A DNA stretch of 64,000 nucleotides, taken from NCBI RefSeq assembly GCF_029784135.1, contig NC_073745.1, forward strand, positions 167,797,649 to 167,861,648, in the 5' to 3' direction. Every line of letters begins with the position of its first letter. Position 1 is the stretch's first letter. This document shows positions 31,839 to 42,950 of the stretch, piece after piece. Origin of the DNA: Toxorhynchites rutilus septentrionalis (taxonomy: Eukaryota; Arthropoda; Insecta; Diptera; Culicidae). The notes under the pieces are model-generated. The model was not told the DNA's origin, did no database searches, and worked only from the letters and a program-made list of their open reading frames with translations. The position numbers and the translations under genes were made by a program.

Positions 31839-32225
31839 GTGACGACTCGTTTGTTTGGGACCAAGCAGATAGCTAGTTAGTCTTTCAGTGGTAAGGCACA
31901 CGAAAGCAGCTCGGATAAGCGCACCAGCCGCAGGATAGGTGAAGAAGCCACATCGCTATCGACCGGGAACTTTGCGTGAAATTCATCGCTATCGGAAGTC
32001 GACCGAATTGCTGATCCGCAAGCTACCTTTGCAGCTTTTGGATCGTGGAATTGCTCAGGACTTCAAAACCGACTTGCGCTTCCAAAGTTCCGCGGTTATG
32101 ACGCTGCAGGAGGCTTATTCGAAGATACAAATTTGTGTGCTATCCACGCAAAACGCGTCACATCATGCCCAAGGACATTCAGCTGGCCCATCGAATCCAA
32201 GGAGAGGGTGCTATATTAGCTTAGC
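31839..32225 (+). pseudogene. H3: Histone H3 pseudogene, copy D
   Basis: [20 protein letters not shown] and [20 protein letters not shown] are readable in one frame, followed by the common deletion after LQEA and the frame-shifted remainder. GTG start. The 5' flank (TTTATAAAATGACGCTTCC) matches the other copies, so the capture includes upstream gene sequence as well. Confidence 0.85.
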
Positions 32226-32236
32226 ATATAATCATC

Positions 32237-32252
32237 GGCCCTTTTCAGGGCT
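32237..32252 (+). promoter_or_regulatory. Histone 3' stem-loop, H3 copy D
   Basis: GGCCCTTTTCAGGGCT after the H3 remnant, the same as in copies B and C. Confidence 0.8.
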
Positions 32253-32789
32253 CCAAATTTGATGGATTAGAGTTTAGAAAAGTTTTTTGCAGGCCAAACT
32301 GAAACGAGAATTTTCGTTTGGATGCCATACAGCATCGAGAAAATTCCGGAAAGATCTAATCGTTGCTGAAAAATAATCTGCCAGTTCCCTGGGAATTGAA
32401 GAATACATCCATGCGAAAGAGTTTATTTTAATGTTTTCTAATTATATGGCGAACACAGCGACCAAATACATTTGATTTCGTAATTTTTCAATCAAGTGTA
32501 ATTAGCTGGAAAGCTTCTGAAGATTATTCTTTCCCATCAGTAGGATATTTTCGTATCCAATATTGGATGCATAACATGAAAAACGGAAAATGTTTCGTAT
32601 CGCGAAAATTATATAATTTTCAATCGATTATTGCTCAGTCGCCGAAATTTTCATACTCAGAGAGTTCATTCTCCTCTAGTTTGCCTTCCAAATTGCCATC
32701 GTAAACCACACCTTCTCTCGATTCAATCACGCACGAAAAGCATACTGAAATGATATTCTGGTGGTGAACCCGATTCATTTTTCGTGAGG

Positions 32790-32944
32790 CATCGTGCACA
32801 AATTACGTAACGCGATAAGGGGGGAGGGGGTAGATGTTGCGTTACTTTCTGCTTATTAGAGATAGGAAATTGCGTTACGAAAGGGGGGGGGAGAGGCGGT
32901 TCAAAATTTGGATTTTTAGCGTTACGTAATTTGTGCACGACGCC
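32790..32944. mobile_element. MITE with GTGCACAAATTACGTAACGC inverted ends
   Basis: About 155 bp with inverted ends (CRTCGTGCACAAATTACG type) around a G-rich core. TGAGG occurs on both sides and the related sequence at 5660-5680 is the uninterrupted site. Non-coding. Confidence 0.75.
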
Positions 32945-33600
32945 TGAGGACATCGACAAGACAACATCGTTACTGAACGAGCTGAACGGCGAGGGATCGA
33001 GGGATTCATTACCTGGCCTGACCTGACCTGAAATGCAATCAGTTTGTTTTAACTGTGAGGGAGCGCAGAAAAGCCGATGCTGATACTCTCGTGACCAAGA
33101 GAGTATCAGCATCGAAATACGGTTCCTCGGGAAGACATAGAAGCAGCCGCCACACACACACATACACGCGCGCAACTCTTTTCGTTTGCTGGTAATCGAG
33201 AGGAAACCTGGAAAGAAATGATCGTTGCTGAAAAATAATCTGCCAGTTCCCCTTGGAATTGAGAATTACATTCAAGCGAGTTTATTTTAATTTTTTCTAT
33301 CCATATAATACTGCTACCACATACATTTGGTTTTGTGATTTGTCAATCAAGTGCAGTTAGCAGGAAAGCTTCTGAAGATTATTCTTCAGAACAAGGTTTT
33401 TTGTATCCAATATTGGATGCATAAAACCTTGAGTCTCCAACGTAACACTCTCGTTTTTGAAGTCACCCAAATATTTATTTATTCATTCATTCAGGATGGA
33501 TTTAGATTCAACTTCAAACAAATGATCTCTAAATCAACGATAGTCCTACGTCGCCCTTGCGGTTATACCATAGATATAACCCACTTCCTGTTTTTTGCTA

Positions 33601-33761
33601 ACATTTTGAATCTTGTATTGCTTTTTGAGAAAGAAAAGATAAACAAACAGCAATTTATACGCCTGATGGAATTCTTAGAACGAAATTCTGACGTATCCAA
33701 AGAACGTAAATTTGTTCATTTGTATTCGGTGAATGCGCTATGGGATGTAATTGAGCACTAA
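33601..33761 (+). pseudogene. Short coding-like fragment, possibly Myb/SANT-like
   Basis: The frame KINKQQFIRLMEFLERNSDV...NALWDVIEH ends with a stop and resembles the N-terminal Myb/SANT-like domain of zeste-type regulatory proteins (a KEQ...L..FME.NP.+A pattern and a closing W). It lies just outside the right end of the GTE-H3 unit. Too short for a firm call. Confidence 0.25.
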
Positions 33762-33926
33762 AAATGTAGCTCCCGTAGGCCCATTGGAACATGACGAAAG
33801 GTCTACTTTCGATTATCCTGAATGAATAGAAATTTTTTGTTTCTATTCTTAGGATTAGGCTAACAGATAGTTGCAACACCATAAAATGACAATGGAGGCC
33901 GCTTAATAATCTCTTATTAGAAAAAA

Positions 33927-35249
33927 CAGGGAGTGGGTTATATCTATGGTATAACCGCAATAGTGACGTAGGACTATCGTTGATTTAGTGATCATTTGTT
34001 TGAAGTTGAATCTGAATTCATTCTGAATGAATGAATAAATGAATATTTGGAGGACTTCGAAAACGAGAGCGTTACGCTGGAGGTACAAGGTTTTATGCAT
34101 CCAATATTGGATACGAAAATATCCTACTGATGGGGAAGAATAATCTTCAGAAGCTTTCCTGCTAATTGCACTCGATTGAAAAATCACAGAACTAAATATA
34201 TTTGGTCGCAGTATTATATGGATAGAAAACATTAAAATAAACTCTTTCGCTTGCTTGTAATTTTCAATTCCAAGGGGAACTGGCTGATTATTTTGCAGCA
34301 ACGACATCTTTCCGGATTCTCCTCGATTCTTCTCGAAATCCACCAGTGATTATTGCTAACTCGATAACTACCTGTTAATAGCACTTGATTGTGAAATATT
34401 TGGTCGCAGTGTTATATGGATAGAAAACATTAAAATAAACTCTTTCGCATGAATGTATTTTTCAATTCCCAGGGGAACTGGCAGATTATTTTGCAGTAAC
34501 GATGACATCTTTCCGGATTCTTCTCGATTCTTCTCGAAGTCTACCACCAGTGGTTTCTGCTAACTTGATAACCACCTGTTAATTGCACTTCATTGAAAAA
34601 TCACAAAACCAATTGTATTTGGTCACATTATTTAATGGATAGAAAACATTACAATAAACTCTTTCGCTTGAATGTAATTTTCAAGTCCAAGGGGGACTGG
34701 CAGATTATTTTGCAGTAACGATGACATCTTTCCGGATTCTTCTCGATTCTTCTCGAAGTCCACTACCAGTGGTTACTGCCAACTCGATAACCACCTGTTA
34801 ATAGCACTTCATTGAAAAATATTTGGTCGCAGTGTTACATGGATAGAAAACATTAAAATAAACTCTTTCACATGAATGTATTTTTCAATTCCCAGGGAAA
34901 CTGGCAGATTATTTTTCAGCTGCGATTAGATCTTTCCGGAATTTTCTCGATGCTGAATGGAATCCAAACGAAAACAATTTCGCACGTGTATGTGTGTGTG
35001 GCGACTGCTTCGATGTCTTCCCGGAGAACAGTTTTTCGATGCTGATACTCTCTTGGTCACCTTCACTTCTCCTTCTGATGGCTCGGCTTTTCTGCCTTCC
35101 CTCACAGTTCCAAACAAACTGCATGTCTTTCAGGTCAGGCCAGGTAACGAATCCCTCAATCCCTCGCCGTCCAGCTTGTCCAGCACGTTCAGCTCGTTCA
35201 ATTACGATGTTGCCTTGTCGATGTCCTCACGAAAAATGAATGCGTTTCA
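33927..35249 (-). mobile_element. GTE-H3 element, partial copy 3 (inverted)
   Basis: Starts with the right terminus in reverse: A-run, CAGGGAGTG, quasi-palindrome 33937-33957, TGACGTAGGACTA. It then continues through three or four 198-bp-type monomers (about 34340-34930, spaced about 205-215 bp) and a linker that matches 5640-5900. The rest is missing. No H3 copy in this piece. Confidence 0.65.
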
Positions 35250-35457
35250 CTTTTTATTTCACTTAAATTCTTTTTATTTCTTAATTTGGTTTACATTATA
35301 ATATAGTACTACATATCAAGTGATCAACCTAGGGTTCTACATCTTTAAGTTGCAATGCCAAGTTTTGTAATGATTTGTATCATACACATTATCCGATTGT
35401 TTCATATTCCTATTGTAAAATCATGCCTAAACTTTTCTAGTTTTTTTGTTACCTTTT
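35250..35457. other. No feature recognised
   Basis: AT-rich flank between two GTE units; nothing coding or repeated was seen. Confidence 0.3.
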
Positions 35458-35858
35458 GACGTAGAACTACGTCTTTCATTAAGGGTGCCAAATCAGAAAA
35501 CAGGTCACGTTTTTATGAAATAAAGTTAACGTTGATAACTATTTTTGTCGCGAACGGATTTTGGCGATTTACATACTAAACGAATCGGAAATTCCGTAAG
35601 ATTTGTTTAATATGCTATAAATTAGATTCCCCTGGTTTGTAGAAGGTTAAAATTCATGAAAACTTTAAACGTTTTCATTTTCCCATACATTTGTTCTGTC
35701 CATTTGTGTGCTTTCCCGAACAGAGCTGTCAATAACGAGCAACTCATCGACGACAAACGGAGGGGAAATCGTAGGATTTAAAGTCTCCGTGAACAAAGGA
35801 AAAGGTAGAAGAATGAAGGGGAATACTTGCCTAGAGTATAAACAGTGGATCTCGCTGA

Positions 35859-36266
35859 TAGTGATGTCTAAATTTTTCATTTATTCGATTATCGATTAAT
35901 CGTTAGGGCATTTTTCAATATTCGATTCATTCGAATAATTGTCTTTCAATATTCGATTAATCGAGCGAATATTTTTTTCTTGTAATATCACGTATCATGT
36001 TGTCATTCGGGTCGCGAGGCCTATCAGGTTGTCGATGTTCCATTTTTGGACAAAAAAAAAGTTGAATAAAAAATTATATGGCCCAATTCTTAACCTAAAA
36101 ATGCATTAACCTTGAGAAAAATGCCTTCTTTCATTAATCGCGACTACAGTGACAATTATTCGATGTATTCATATTTTGATTTTAAATTATTCGATACAAA
36201 ATTACTCGATTGTAATTTCAGATATTCGATCATTTGAATTAATCGAACGATTAACCGACGACTCTA
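35859..36266. mobile_element. hAT-like MITE, TSD CTCGCTGA, confirmed by empty site
   Basis: TAGTGATG...GACTCTA with CTCGCTGA on both sides (35851-35858, 36267-36274). GTE-B copy 1 has the uninterrupted site (CTCAGCGAGATCC on the plus strand near 12690). AT-rich with TTCGATTAATCG motifs like the MITE at 10043. Confidence 0.8.
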
Positions 36267-36472
36267 CTCGCTGAGTCAAACTTTCATTCGGCATCGGACT
36301 GTTGAGCAATCCAGTTCACTTTGCTTTTGTTGCGCTTCGATCTAAGATTGGACCCCACCAGTGGTAATCCAACTTGGATATCGTCGTTTGGTTTTTCTGT
36401 TCGTTTTTCGCGTTATTCGTATCGTGTGTTTTTCTTTCCGCGTCATAAATTGGACGCTTCGCGTAGTGTGTG

Positions 36473-36844
36473 ATGAGCAAGAAGAAGAGGAAGACAGGTT
36501 CGAGCCCTGCAAAAAACGAACGCATTGCCAGGGGCAATAAAATTTCGAGGCAAGCGTCATCTAATGCTGCACGCGATGTTGGTGCAGTGAAAAGCGCTCG
36601 CACTGAATCGACCTTTCACGAGTGTGACACCGCATCGAACAACAGCGAAGTAGGCGATTTCGGCGCGTCGGTTGAAAATGTAAACGCCGTTACTCAGGCA
36701 GCAACTAAAATCAAGCTCCCCCCGCTGGTGGTGAAGGCGGTCGCTCTTGACAAACTCATCAGCGAATTCGCATCGATGGGTGTTACAGCAGAGAACAAGC
36801 TGTGTGGCATAAATCAGTCTTTTTCCAAGCTGTTAACATTGTAA
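36473..36844 (+). pseudogene. ORF1-like N-terminal fragment in GTE-B
   Basis: 123 codons: MSKKKRKTGSSPAKNERIAR (basic, Lys/Arg/Ser-rich), an acidic Asn/Ser-rich middle, then KLPPLVVKAVALDKLISEFA, a pattern found at the start of Gag-like ORF1 proteins of insect non-LTR elements just before their RNA-binding domain. It then diverges and stops. Copies at about 12.2-12.7 kb (minus) and 41.85-42.05 kb (plus) carry frameshifts. Most likely a truncated LINE ORF1; no function is claimed. Confidence 0.45.
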
Positions 36845-37558
36845 TCGCACTGGTTTCGTTGGTGCCTTTGAAAGTGCATCAATGCATTAAACTGACGTTA
36901 TGGTGAAGCAGGCGGTAAGGTTGAGCGCCAAAAAATTATTTGGGGAATACCGAGCATCTTGAATGTCTTACTGGAATGTTATAACTATTTGGGTTCGCGT
37001 GCCAATCGCAAAACTGCCTTCAACTAGCATTGTATTTGCACTAATATTGATCATAATGAAGCATTGCTACTGTTTTCGAGGTTGTTATTAACAAAAAGAG
37101 TTTATTTCGCTTGTTTAGACACCAAGAAAGTAAATGTCGTTCTGGAATTTTGTATGTGATTAGGTTTCGCTTGCCAGTAGCAAAACCTCCTCCACTAAGA
37201 GTGACAGCTGCGCTTCCCTCGAGCATGAGAAAGTAATGCAATTTTTTTCGAGGCCAGTATTATTAACATAGGCGTTTCTTTTGAGAATATCGCAAAATGA
37301 TGAGAAGTGTTTATATTCCTAGTAGTTTCAAGCCACCAATGTATGGCGACTTATATAAAACAACAGTGTAGTTCTACGTCAACAATGCGGTCGTATATTG
37401 GACACAACCTCCTATAACTTTTTTTTACCTAAATGTAACTTATAAGATACCCTCCCCAAATTATTTACATTATCCCAACTTACACTACTTATCTAACTGG
37501 AAATAAATATATCTACCCAGACCCAAAGCCATTACTTTGAAAGGTAACGACTATAATG

Positions 37559-38760
37559 TCAGGAAGCATAATCATACAGATTTTGTATTATTCCGTGTGT
37601 TGAGAGAGCGCAACTCTGTTCAAATTTCATACAATTGTTATTGATAATTTCATCCAAGGTTTTAATCCCGGCCAACTGATGTATCTCCGAATTTCGCGTT
37701 CTGGGTGGAGAGTTTAGAATCATATGAAGAATTTTGTTTTGTATGCGTTGAAGTTTTAATTTGTGAGTTGGAGCACAGCACTCCCAAATGGGCATCGCTT
37801 ATGCGATAACTGGAAATATTATTTGTTTGTATACTGCAGGTTTATTCGTTAGAGATAATCGAGAGTATCTATTGATCAGGGGATACAATGACCTGATTAA
37901 AACGTTGCATCTTGTGTCTGTTTTGTCAATGTGTGCTCTGAAGGTAAGCTTTCGATCGAAAGTTAAACCTAGATACACTACTTCTGAAGACCATTCAATA
38001 CTATTGCCATTAAGACTGACTGTCATATTTTGAGGAGGAACAAGCTTTGGAGTGTTCTTGTGGGGAAACAATATGACTTGTGTCTTTGCAGCATTTATGC
38101 ATATTTTCCAATTATTGAAATATCCAGACAAAGCGTCTAACCCTCTTTGAAGCTTAGATCTTAGTTCTGTGATATTTCTGCCATTTTAAATGATGTCAGT
38201 GTCATCTGCAAATAGTGACAGTTTCCCATCAGATGGAAGTGCGGGAATATCTGAAGTGTAGATATTGAAAAGAATTGGTCCCAAGATGGATCCTTGAGGA
38301 ACACCTGCATTCACGATGAATTGTTGAATAAATGATGAAATATTGTTTATAGAAACATTGAACGCTCTATCAGAAAGATAATTTTTGATAATTTTTATCA
38401 AGTATGTAGGAAAACCAAAGTTCTGAAGCTTGTAAATGAGACCATTATTCCAAACATTATCAAATGCTTTTTCAACGCCAAGAAGTGCCATGGCAGATGA
38501 TTTTGAAACTGACTTGTTTCGTCTGATTATGTTGTATACTCTACGAAGCTGGTGAATGGTAGAGTGGTCTTTTCGGAATCCAAACTGCTCATCCAAAAAT
38601 ATATTGTGCTCATCTGCAAAAGCAAGAATGCGCGTTAATATAATTTTTTCGAATACTTTAGAAAATGCTGGGAGAAGGCTAATTGGTCGAGCTCTTTGAA
38701 GAAGAAGGATCTTTTCCGGGTTTTAGTATCGGAATCACTTTTGCTAACTTCTAACTCGAG
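37559..38760 (-). pseudogene. Jockey-like ORF2: reverse transcriptase and C terminus
   Basis: Broken RT. MDEQFGFRKDHSTIHQLRRV, GVEKAFDNVWNNGLIYKLQN, VPQGSILGPILFNIYTSDIP and FADDTDII (catalytic FADD) are in one frame. FNNWKICINAAKTQVILFPH and YLGLTFDRKLTF follow in the next. The final block IQNKILHMILNSPPRTRN is the usual C-terminal motif of jockey ORF2. At least two frameshifts and one premature stop. Confidence 0.8.
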
Positions 38761-39155
38761 GGGAAGTAACCAAGTAATAGACATCTGTTGAAGATAGAAG
38801 TCATAATTTCGTATAAGTTGTTACTAAGATGTTTCAACTCAATGTTAAATATACTATCGAAGTCGGGGACCTTCATATTCTTCAACGAGCGTATAACCGA
38901 GATAACCTCTGCAGTCGAGGTGATTTAATTCTCTTGAGGTACAGAATGGATATTGTCAATAGCCCTTACAGTATCATTCGCCGAAGCTTCAAATGGACTT
39001 GTAATGTTCTGGCCAAGATTGTCTGAGCTAGCGAAATGGTTGCCAATTGCATTAGCCTTTTCGGCAGGTGTTATCAATTGTTCTGAATTGTCAGGTTGAA
39101 GAAGAGAAGGAATAGGATTAGACTTGGTCTTGAGAATTTTAGCGAGTCTCCAAAA

Positions 39156-39770
39156 TTACTTGGAGTTATTCGGAAGTTTAGTAATATCTTTTGCGAATTT
39201 TTTGTTACGGAGATCAATCATTCTGGTCTGGATAACCTTGGTTAACTGAGTCCCGTCTACATTGTGGTAGTGCTCACACTGTAGATCATCATTCAGAGTC
39301 ACTTCATTTTGATTCCTCCTTTGGTTTCCCCAGGACTGATGTCGAGCATTAATGTCCCCGCCGATGACGTATTTCGACTGCCTTCGTGTTAGCTTGATGA
39401 TATCGTTTTTAAGAAGCAACGCTGAGCCATCTCTGATTGACGTCTGTTTGGGATAGTAGACCGCAATCACGATAATAGGCCCAATCGATGTTGTGATTTC
39501 CGCTCCTATAGCTTCGATGATGTTGAATTTCAGGCACGGCAAAAGTCGATTTCTGATGGCTTGGGCAACACCTCCTCCACCAGAACCAGTACGATCCATT
39601 CTCAACAGACGATAGTTCGGAACCCGAAGGTTAATATTCGGTTTAAGATGCGTATCGGTAATGATAGCTACGTCGATGCTGTTTGTCACTAAGAAGTCAG
39701 TGAATTCGATGACCTTACTCTTGAGAGAGCAGGCATTCCAATTAATTATCCTGAGAGATGACCGATCCAT
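39156..39770 (-). pseudogene. Jockey-like ORF2: APE-type endonuclease
   Basis: Starts MDRSSLRIINWNACSLKSKV (the NWNA...L motif of APE endonucleases), then IDVAIITDTHLKP (catalytic Glu of the TET/TEH motif changed to Asp), GGGGVAQAIRN, VIAVYYP and VIGGDINARHQSWGN. Frame breaks follow before the RT. The endonuclease normally nicks target DNA for target-primed reverse transcription. Confidence 0.8.
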
Positions 39771-39839
39771 GATTGTAGTAAAAATGTAGCATAACTTGCA
39801 CTTGTTCCTGTTGGTTGCGACAACTTCTAGTCTGTCTAT

Positions 39840-40324
39840 CTAGTTCAAGAAACAGGGTTGCAAGTTCTTGCATGCTATAAAGATCCTCAGTAGAAGAGGA
39901 ATGAGGTGGTAACCGATAGCTGCAACCTTACTATAGCTCGGTTGCTCCTTTTTTGGCTTTTCGCTAGAAGAGGCCGTTTGGTGGCGACTTGTAGGGAGTG
40001 GAAGAGGAGGAAGAACAGGAATCGTACGACAAATCATTGGAGGGAACTCTTTGTCAGTAAGTTCTGGAACCTTCTTCCTATTCTGTGTTTTCTCAGTAGC
40101 TTGCTTCCGGATACGTTTAAAATCCTTACGTTTTGTACAGCTACGGCTGGTGGCTTGGTGACTTTCGCCACAGTTAACGCACTTCCGAGGTTTTTTTCTG
40201 GAAGGCTGCAAGTCTTGTTAGGTGGTCAACAGCACACTTGCCACAACGAGTTTTCATGTGACAGTTTCTTGTTCCGTGTCCGAAACCAAGGGAATTTGAA
40301 CATTGCGTTACATCCCGATGTTGA
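39840..40324 (-). pseudogene. Jockey-like ORF1 (Gag-like), C-terminal part
   Basis: Zinc knuckles are read over two frames: CSNSLGFGHGTRNC (one Cys replaced by Ser), CGKCAVDHLT and CVNCGESHQATSRSC, then a Pro/Ser-rich end (QPSYSKVA). The N-terminal part is missing; sequence upstream of about 40324 is GTE terminus. Confidence 0.7.
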
Positions 40325-40730
40325 GGTTTGTATCGGTCTGTGATATAACCACGAGGTAGACGTTGGACTACCGTTGGCTCGGTAATCATTTATTTGAAAT
40401 TGCATTTGAATCAATTCTTAATGCACGAATGAATGAATATTTTGAAAGATTGCTGAAAGTTTTTCTTGTTAGGGTGTGTGTGGATGAGTATAAGTATGGA
40501 ATTGTTATTAACATAAAATTCAACTCTTTCGAACTTGTTGGTGGTCCTAAAACGAACCGATGGAATTTGAGTGGCCTTGTAAAAGCAACCGAAGATGTTT
40601 GATACATTATTCATTTTTGTTTTCGTGAGAATAACACGAGATGATCACTCCATAAGCAGAATACAAACTGAGGGCGCCATTTCTCGGTGAAAACGAAATA
40701 AAGTCTATATGACGTTGCATAAAATTGTTT

Positions 40731-41138
40731 CAGAACAGAAACTGATGCTATTGGATAGCATCACGGGAACACCAAGCCGAATGAGTAAATGGGTGCGAAT
40801 ATTCCTTCGCTCGGACGCATTCACACGCAAACATTTTTTCACGACTGTTCCATGCGAAAGCAGACCAGAAACTGATGCTATTGGATTGTATCACGGGAAC
40901 ACCTAGCCGAATGAGTAAATGGGTGCGTATATTCCGTCGCTCGGACGTATTCACACGCAAATAATTTTTCACGACTGTTCCATGCGAAAGCAGACCAGAA
41001 ACTGATGCTATTGGATTGCATCAGGGGAACACCAAGTCGGATACGTAAATGGGTGCGAATATTCCTTCGCTCGGACGCATTCACACGCAAACAATTTTTC
41101 ACGACTGTTCCATGCGAAAGCAGAACAGAAACTGATGC
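40731..41138. repeat. 130-bp tandem repeat, three full units plus a partial
   Basis: CAGAACAGAAACTGATGC-type starts at 40731, 40861, 40991 and 41121: exactly 130 bp each. Units are about 93-97 percent alike by eye. Non-coding. Confidence 0.85.
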
Positions 41139-41361
41139 GAGTGAAAGTACTCACGCCTTGCGTGTGTCCGCTATGGTTTCCCAAACACTTATGCAAGCGA
41201 GCAAAACAAGTCACAGCTTGCATGTATTCGCTATAACGGTTTCTCCATGTGCCTAGATTTTGCGTCTGTGTTCGGGAACACATTGCGATCACCAATCATC
41301 ATCAATGAGCTAGATTGTTATAATTTCAATAGCTTGCTTTCAAAGCAATTTTTAAGCTATT

Positions 41362-41633
41362 TTTTTTTTTTTTTTTATCTTCGCTTATTTTTCGTCGGCC
41401 TATTTCCGCCACTTTAGTGCCAATCACCGACATCAGGGAGGCGACTCCACCTGTTCCTACCTATCAGACTCAACAACTCATGAGCCGGGCCAACTTCTTT
41501 TACTTCCGCTCCGAAGGAAGACGTAACCAGAGATTTTTCGCCTCAGAAAATCCCAACGACGCCAGCTGGGATTGAACCCAGGCCGATCGGATTGTGAGGC
41601 TGTTACGCTAACCATACAACCACTGGCGCCGTC
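41362..41633 (-). mobile_element. tRNA-derived SINE (Feilai-like), TSD TTTTAAGCTATT
   Basis: On the minus strand it starts GACGGCGCCAGTGGTTGTAT, with an A-box-like GGTTAGCGTAACAGC and a B box GGTTCAATCCC about 30 nt on, then a tRNA-unrelated body and an A-tail. The 12-bp TSD is at 41350-41361 and 41634-41645. Feilai is the known tRNA-related SINE of Aedes; identity with it was not checked. Confidence 0.8.
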
Positions 41634-41846
41634 TTTTAAGCTATTGAAACGATTTTTTTTACCAATAAGTGACATTCATATAAATCGTTGACATTTTATC
41701 TTTCGAATGAAGTGATTATTATACCACTCCATTCAGCTGGTAAAGAGGTATTAACGTTCAAAACCTTGCAGTCCAGCGTCACTCTCTCGTTTTTGAAACT
41801 TTGAATTTGCACCCCGGTACAGAAATGAAGGACGTAGTCCTACGTC

Positions 41847-42950
41847 AAAACGAACGCATTGCCAGGGTCAAAAAAATTTCGAGGCAAGCATCATCTAGTG
41901 ATGCACGCGATGTTGGTGCAGTAAAAAGCGCTCGCACTGAACCGAGCCTTCGCGAGTGTGACACCGTATCGAACAACAGCGAAGTAGGTGATTTCGGTGC
42001 GTCGGTCGAAAATGTAAACGCCGTTACCAGCAACCAAAATCAAGCTCCCGTTAAGGTTGTGCGCCAAAAAATTATTTGGGGAATACCAAGCATCTTGATT
42101 GTCTTACTGGAATGTTATAATTTATTTGGGTTCGCGTGCCAGTCGCAAAACCGCCTTCAACTAGCATTAATGAAGCATTGTTACTGTTTTTGAGGTTGTT
42201 ATTAACAAAAAGAGTTTATTTCACTTGTTTAGTCACCAAGAAAGTAAATGTCGTTTTGGAATTTTGTATGTGATTAGGTTTCGTTTGCCACTTTTGCAAC
42301 TTTTTTCGAAGCCAGTAATATTAACAGAAGCGGTTCTTTTGAGAATAGCGCAAAATTATGAGAAGTGTTTATATTCCTAGTAGTTTCAAGCCAAGGCTCT
42401 GTATGCATGCTATGGCGAACGCTTGTTTGGCGCTTGGTTTACGTTGTACGAACGATGCCTAGAGGTGTCATTTCTTTTGAAGCAATACTAAATAACATGT
42501 AGCATGATATTTGATACTTGCAAGTGTTGTCATTGTTGTTGTTTCCATGCGGTGCCAAAGATATATTGATGTAGTTATGAGATGTGGAATAATGGTGCTG
42601 GTGCAACATGTACATAATCGACTGTAGCCGAGCCAATTCCAATTGCGAAAAAGGCTACCGGAATAGCGTTCGAGGTAAATTTTCAATGCATTGACATGAA
42701 ATAAATTGCGACATATGATCAGCTAGTGTATTGTTTTGCGAGGGCAACAATGAATCATCAATCAGTTGATGATTGAAATGAAAATGAATAAACAATGAAC
42801 CATTTCAGAGATTATTCTACTAAACAGTTGTTTCTAAAATTTCACAGCATTATAGAATAATATCCGAAGGTATAAACAAGCGACTTATATAAAATAACAG
42901 TGTAGTTCTACGTCAACAATGCGGTCGTGTCTTGGACACAACCTCCTATA
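41847..42950 (+). mobile_element. GTE-B element, copy 3, 5'-truncated
   Basis: Starts inside the ORF1-like fragment (CGAACGCATTGCCAGGG, equivalent to about 36518) and runs to the GTE-B right end: TAGTTCTACGTCA, quasi-palindrome 42923-42943, TCCTATA, T-run 42951-42958. Its left part was replaced or displaced by GTE-T, which entered an A-run. Confidence 0.6.

Larger units (their letters stand above)
28359..33590 (+). mobile_element. GTE-H3 element, copy 2, with three H3 pseudogenes
   Basis: Left end: TTTT + GACGTAGGACTACGTC. Right end: TAGTCCTACGTCG (33541-33553), quasi-palindrome (33561-33581), CACTTCCTG, T-run. Flanks read AGCTTTT and TTTTTTGCTAAC, consistent with insertion into a T-run. Inside: TATA/initiator promoter, a degenerate second left end at about 29208 (AACGTAAGACCACGTC), a large inverted repeat with two divergent H3 copies, a hairpin MITE, a third H3 copy, a second MITE and right-arm repeats. 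No transposase found. Confidence 0.65.
35458..37418 (+). mobile_element. GTE-B element, copy 2, with ORF1-like cargo
   Basis: Left end TTTT + GACGTAGAACTACGTC. Right end TAGTTCTACGTCA (37369-37381), quasi-palindrome (37389-37409), TCCTATA, T-run. Matches copy 1 at 11313-13091 in inverted orientation. It contains a hAT-like MITE absent from copy 1 and a 123-codon open frame. The TCATTCGGCATCGGACTGTT region upstream of the frame looks like the 5' end of a non-LTR element, so the cargo is probably a LINE 5' fragment. Confidence 0.6.
37419..40324 (-). mobile_element. Jockey-like non-LTR element, 5'-truncated, degenerate
   Basis: Minus strand: Gag-like ORF1 with CCHC knuckles, then ORF2 with endonuclease and RT, a short 3' UTR, and poly(A) at 37419-37426. 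No RNase H domain after the RT, as in the jockey clade. Multiple frameshifts. The 5' side ends in a GTE-type terminus at about 40325. Confidence 0.7.
40325..41846 (-). mobile_element. GTE-T element carrying 130-bp tandem repeats
   Basis: On the minus strand the left end is TTTT + GACGTAGGACTACGTC (41831-41846), set in the A-run of GTE-B copy 3. The right end, about 40325-40450, aligns over 100 bp with the GTE-H3 right end (GTTGGACTACCGTTG against GTAGGACTATCGTTG), including a hairpin-like GGTTTGTATC...GATATAACC. The T-run beyond the right end is absent and the hairpin loop is longer, so this terminus is less certain. The body has three 130-bp repeats and a SINE. Confidence 0.5.

Noticed and set aside
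33655..33761. Complete small protein gene at 33.6 kb
   Set aside because: Only a Myb/SANT-like fragment of about 50 residues, with no start in its own sequence; listed as a low-confidence fragment.
40363..40607. Small ORFs around 40.4-40.6 kb on both strands
   Set aside because: They lie in the GTE terminal repeat and do not match any family.
41581..41633. tRNA gene on the minus strand
   Set aside because: A- and B-box-like sequences are present, but the segment continues into a SINE body with an A-tail and a 12-bp TSD. No cloverleaf-complete tRNA.
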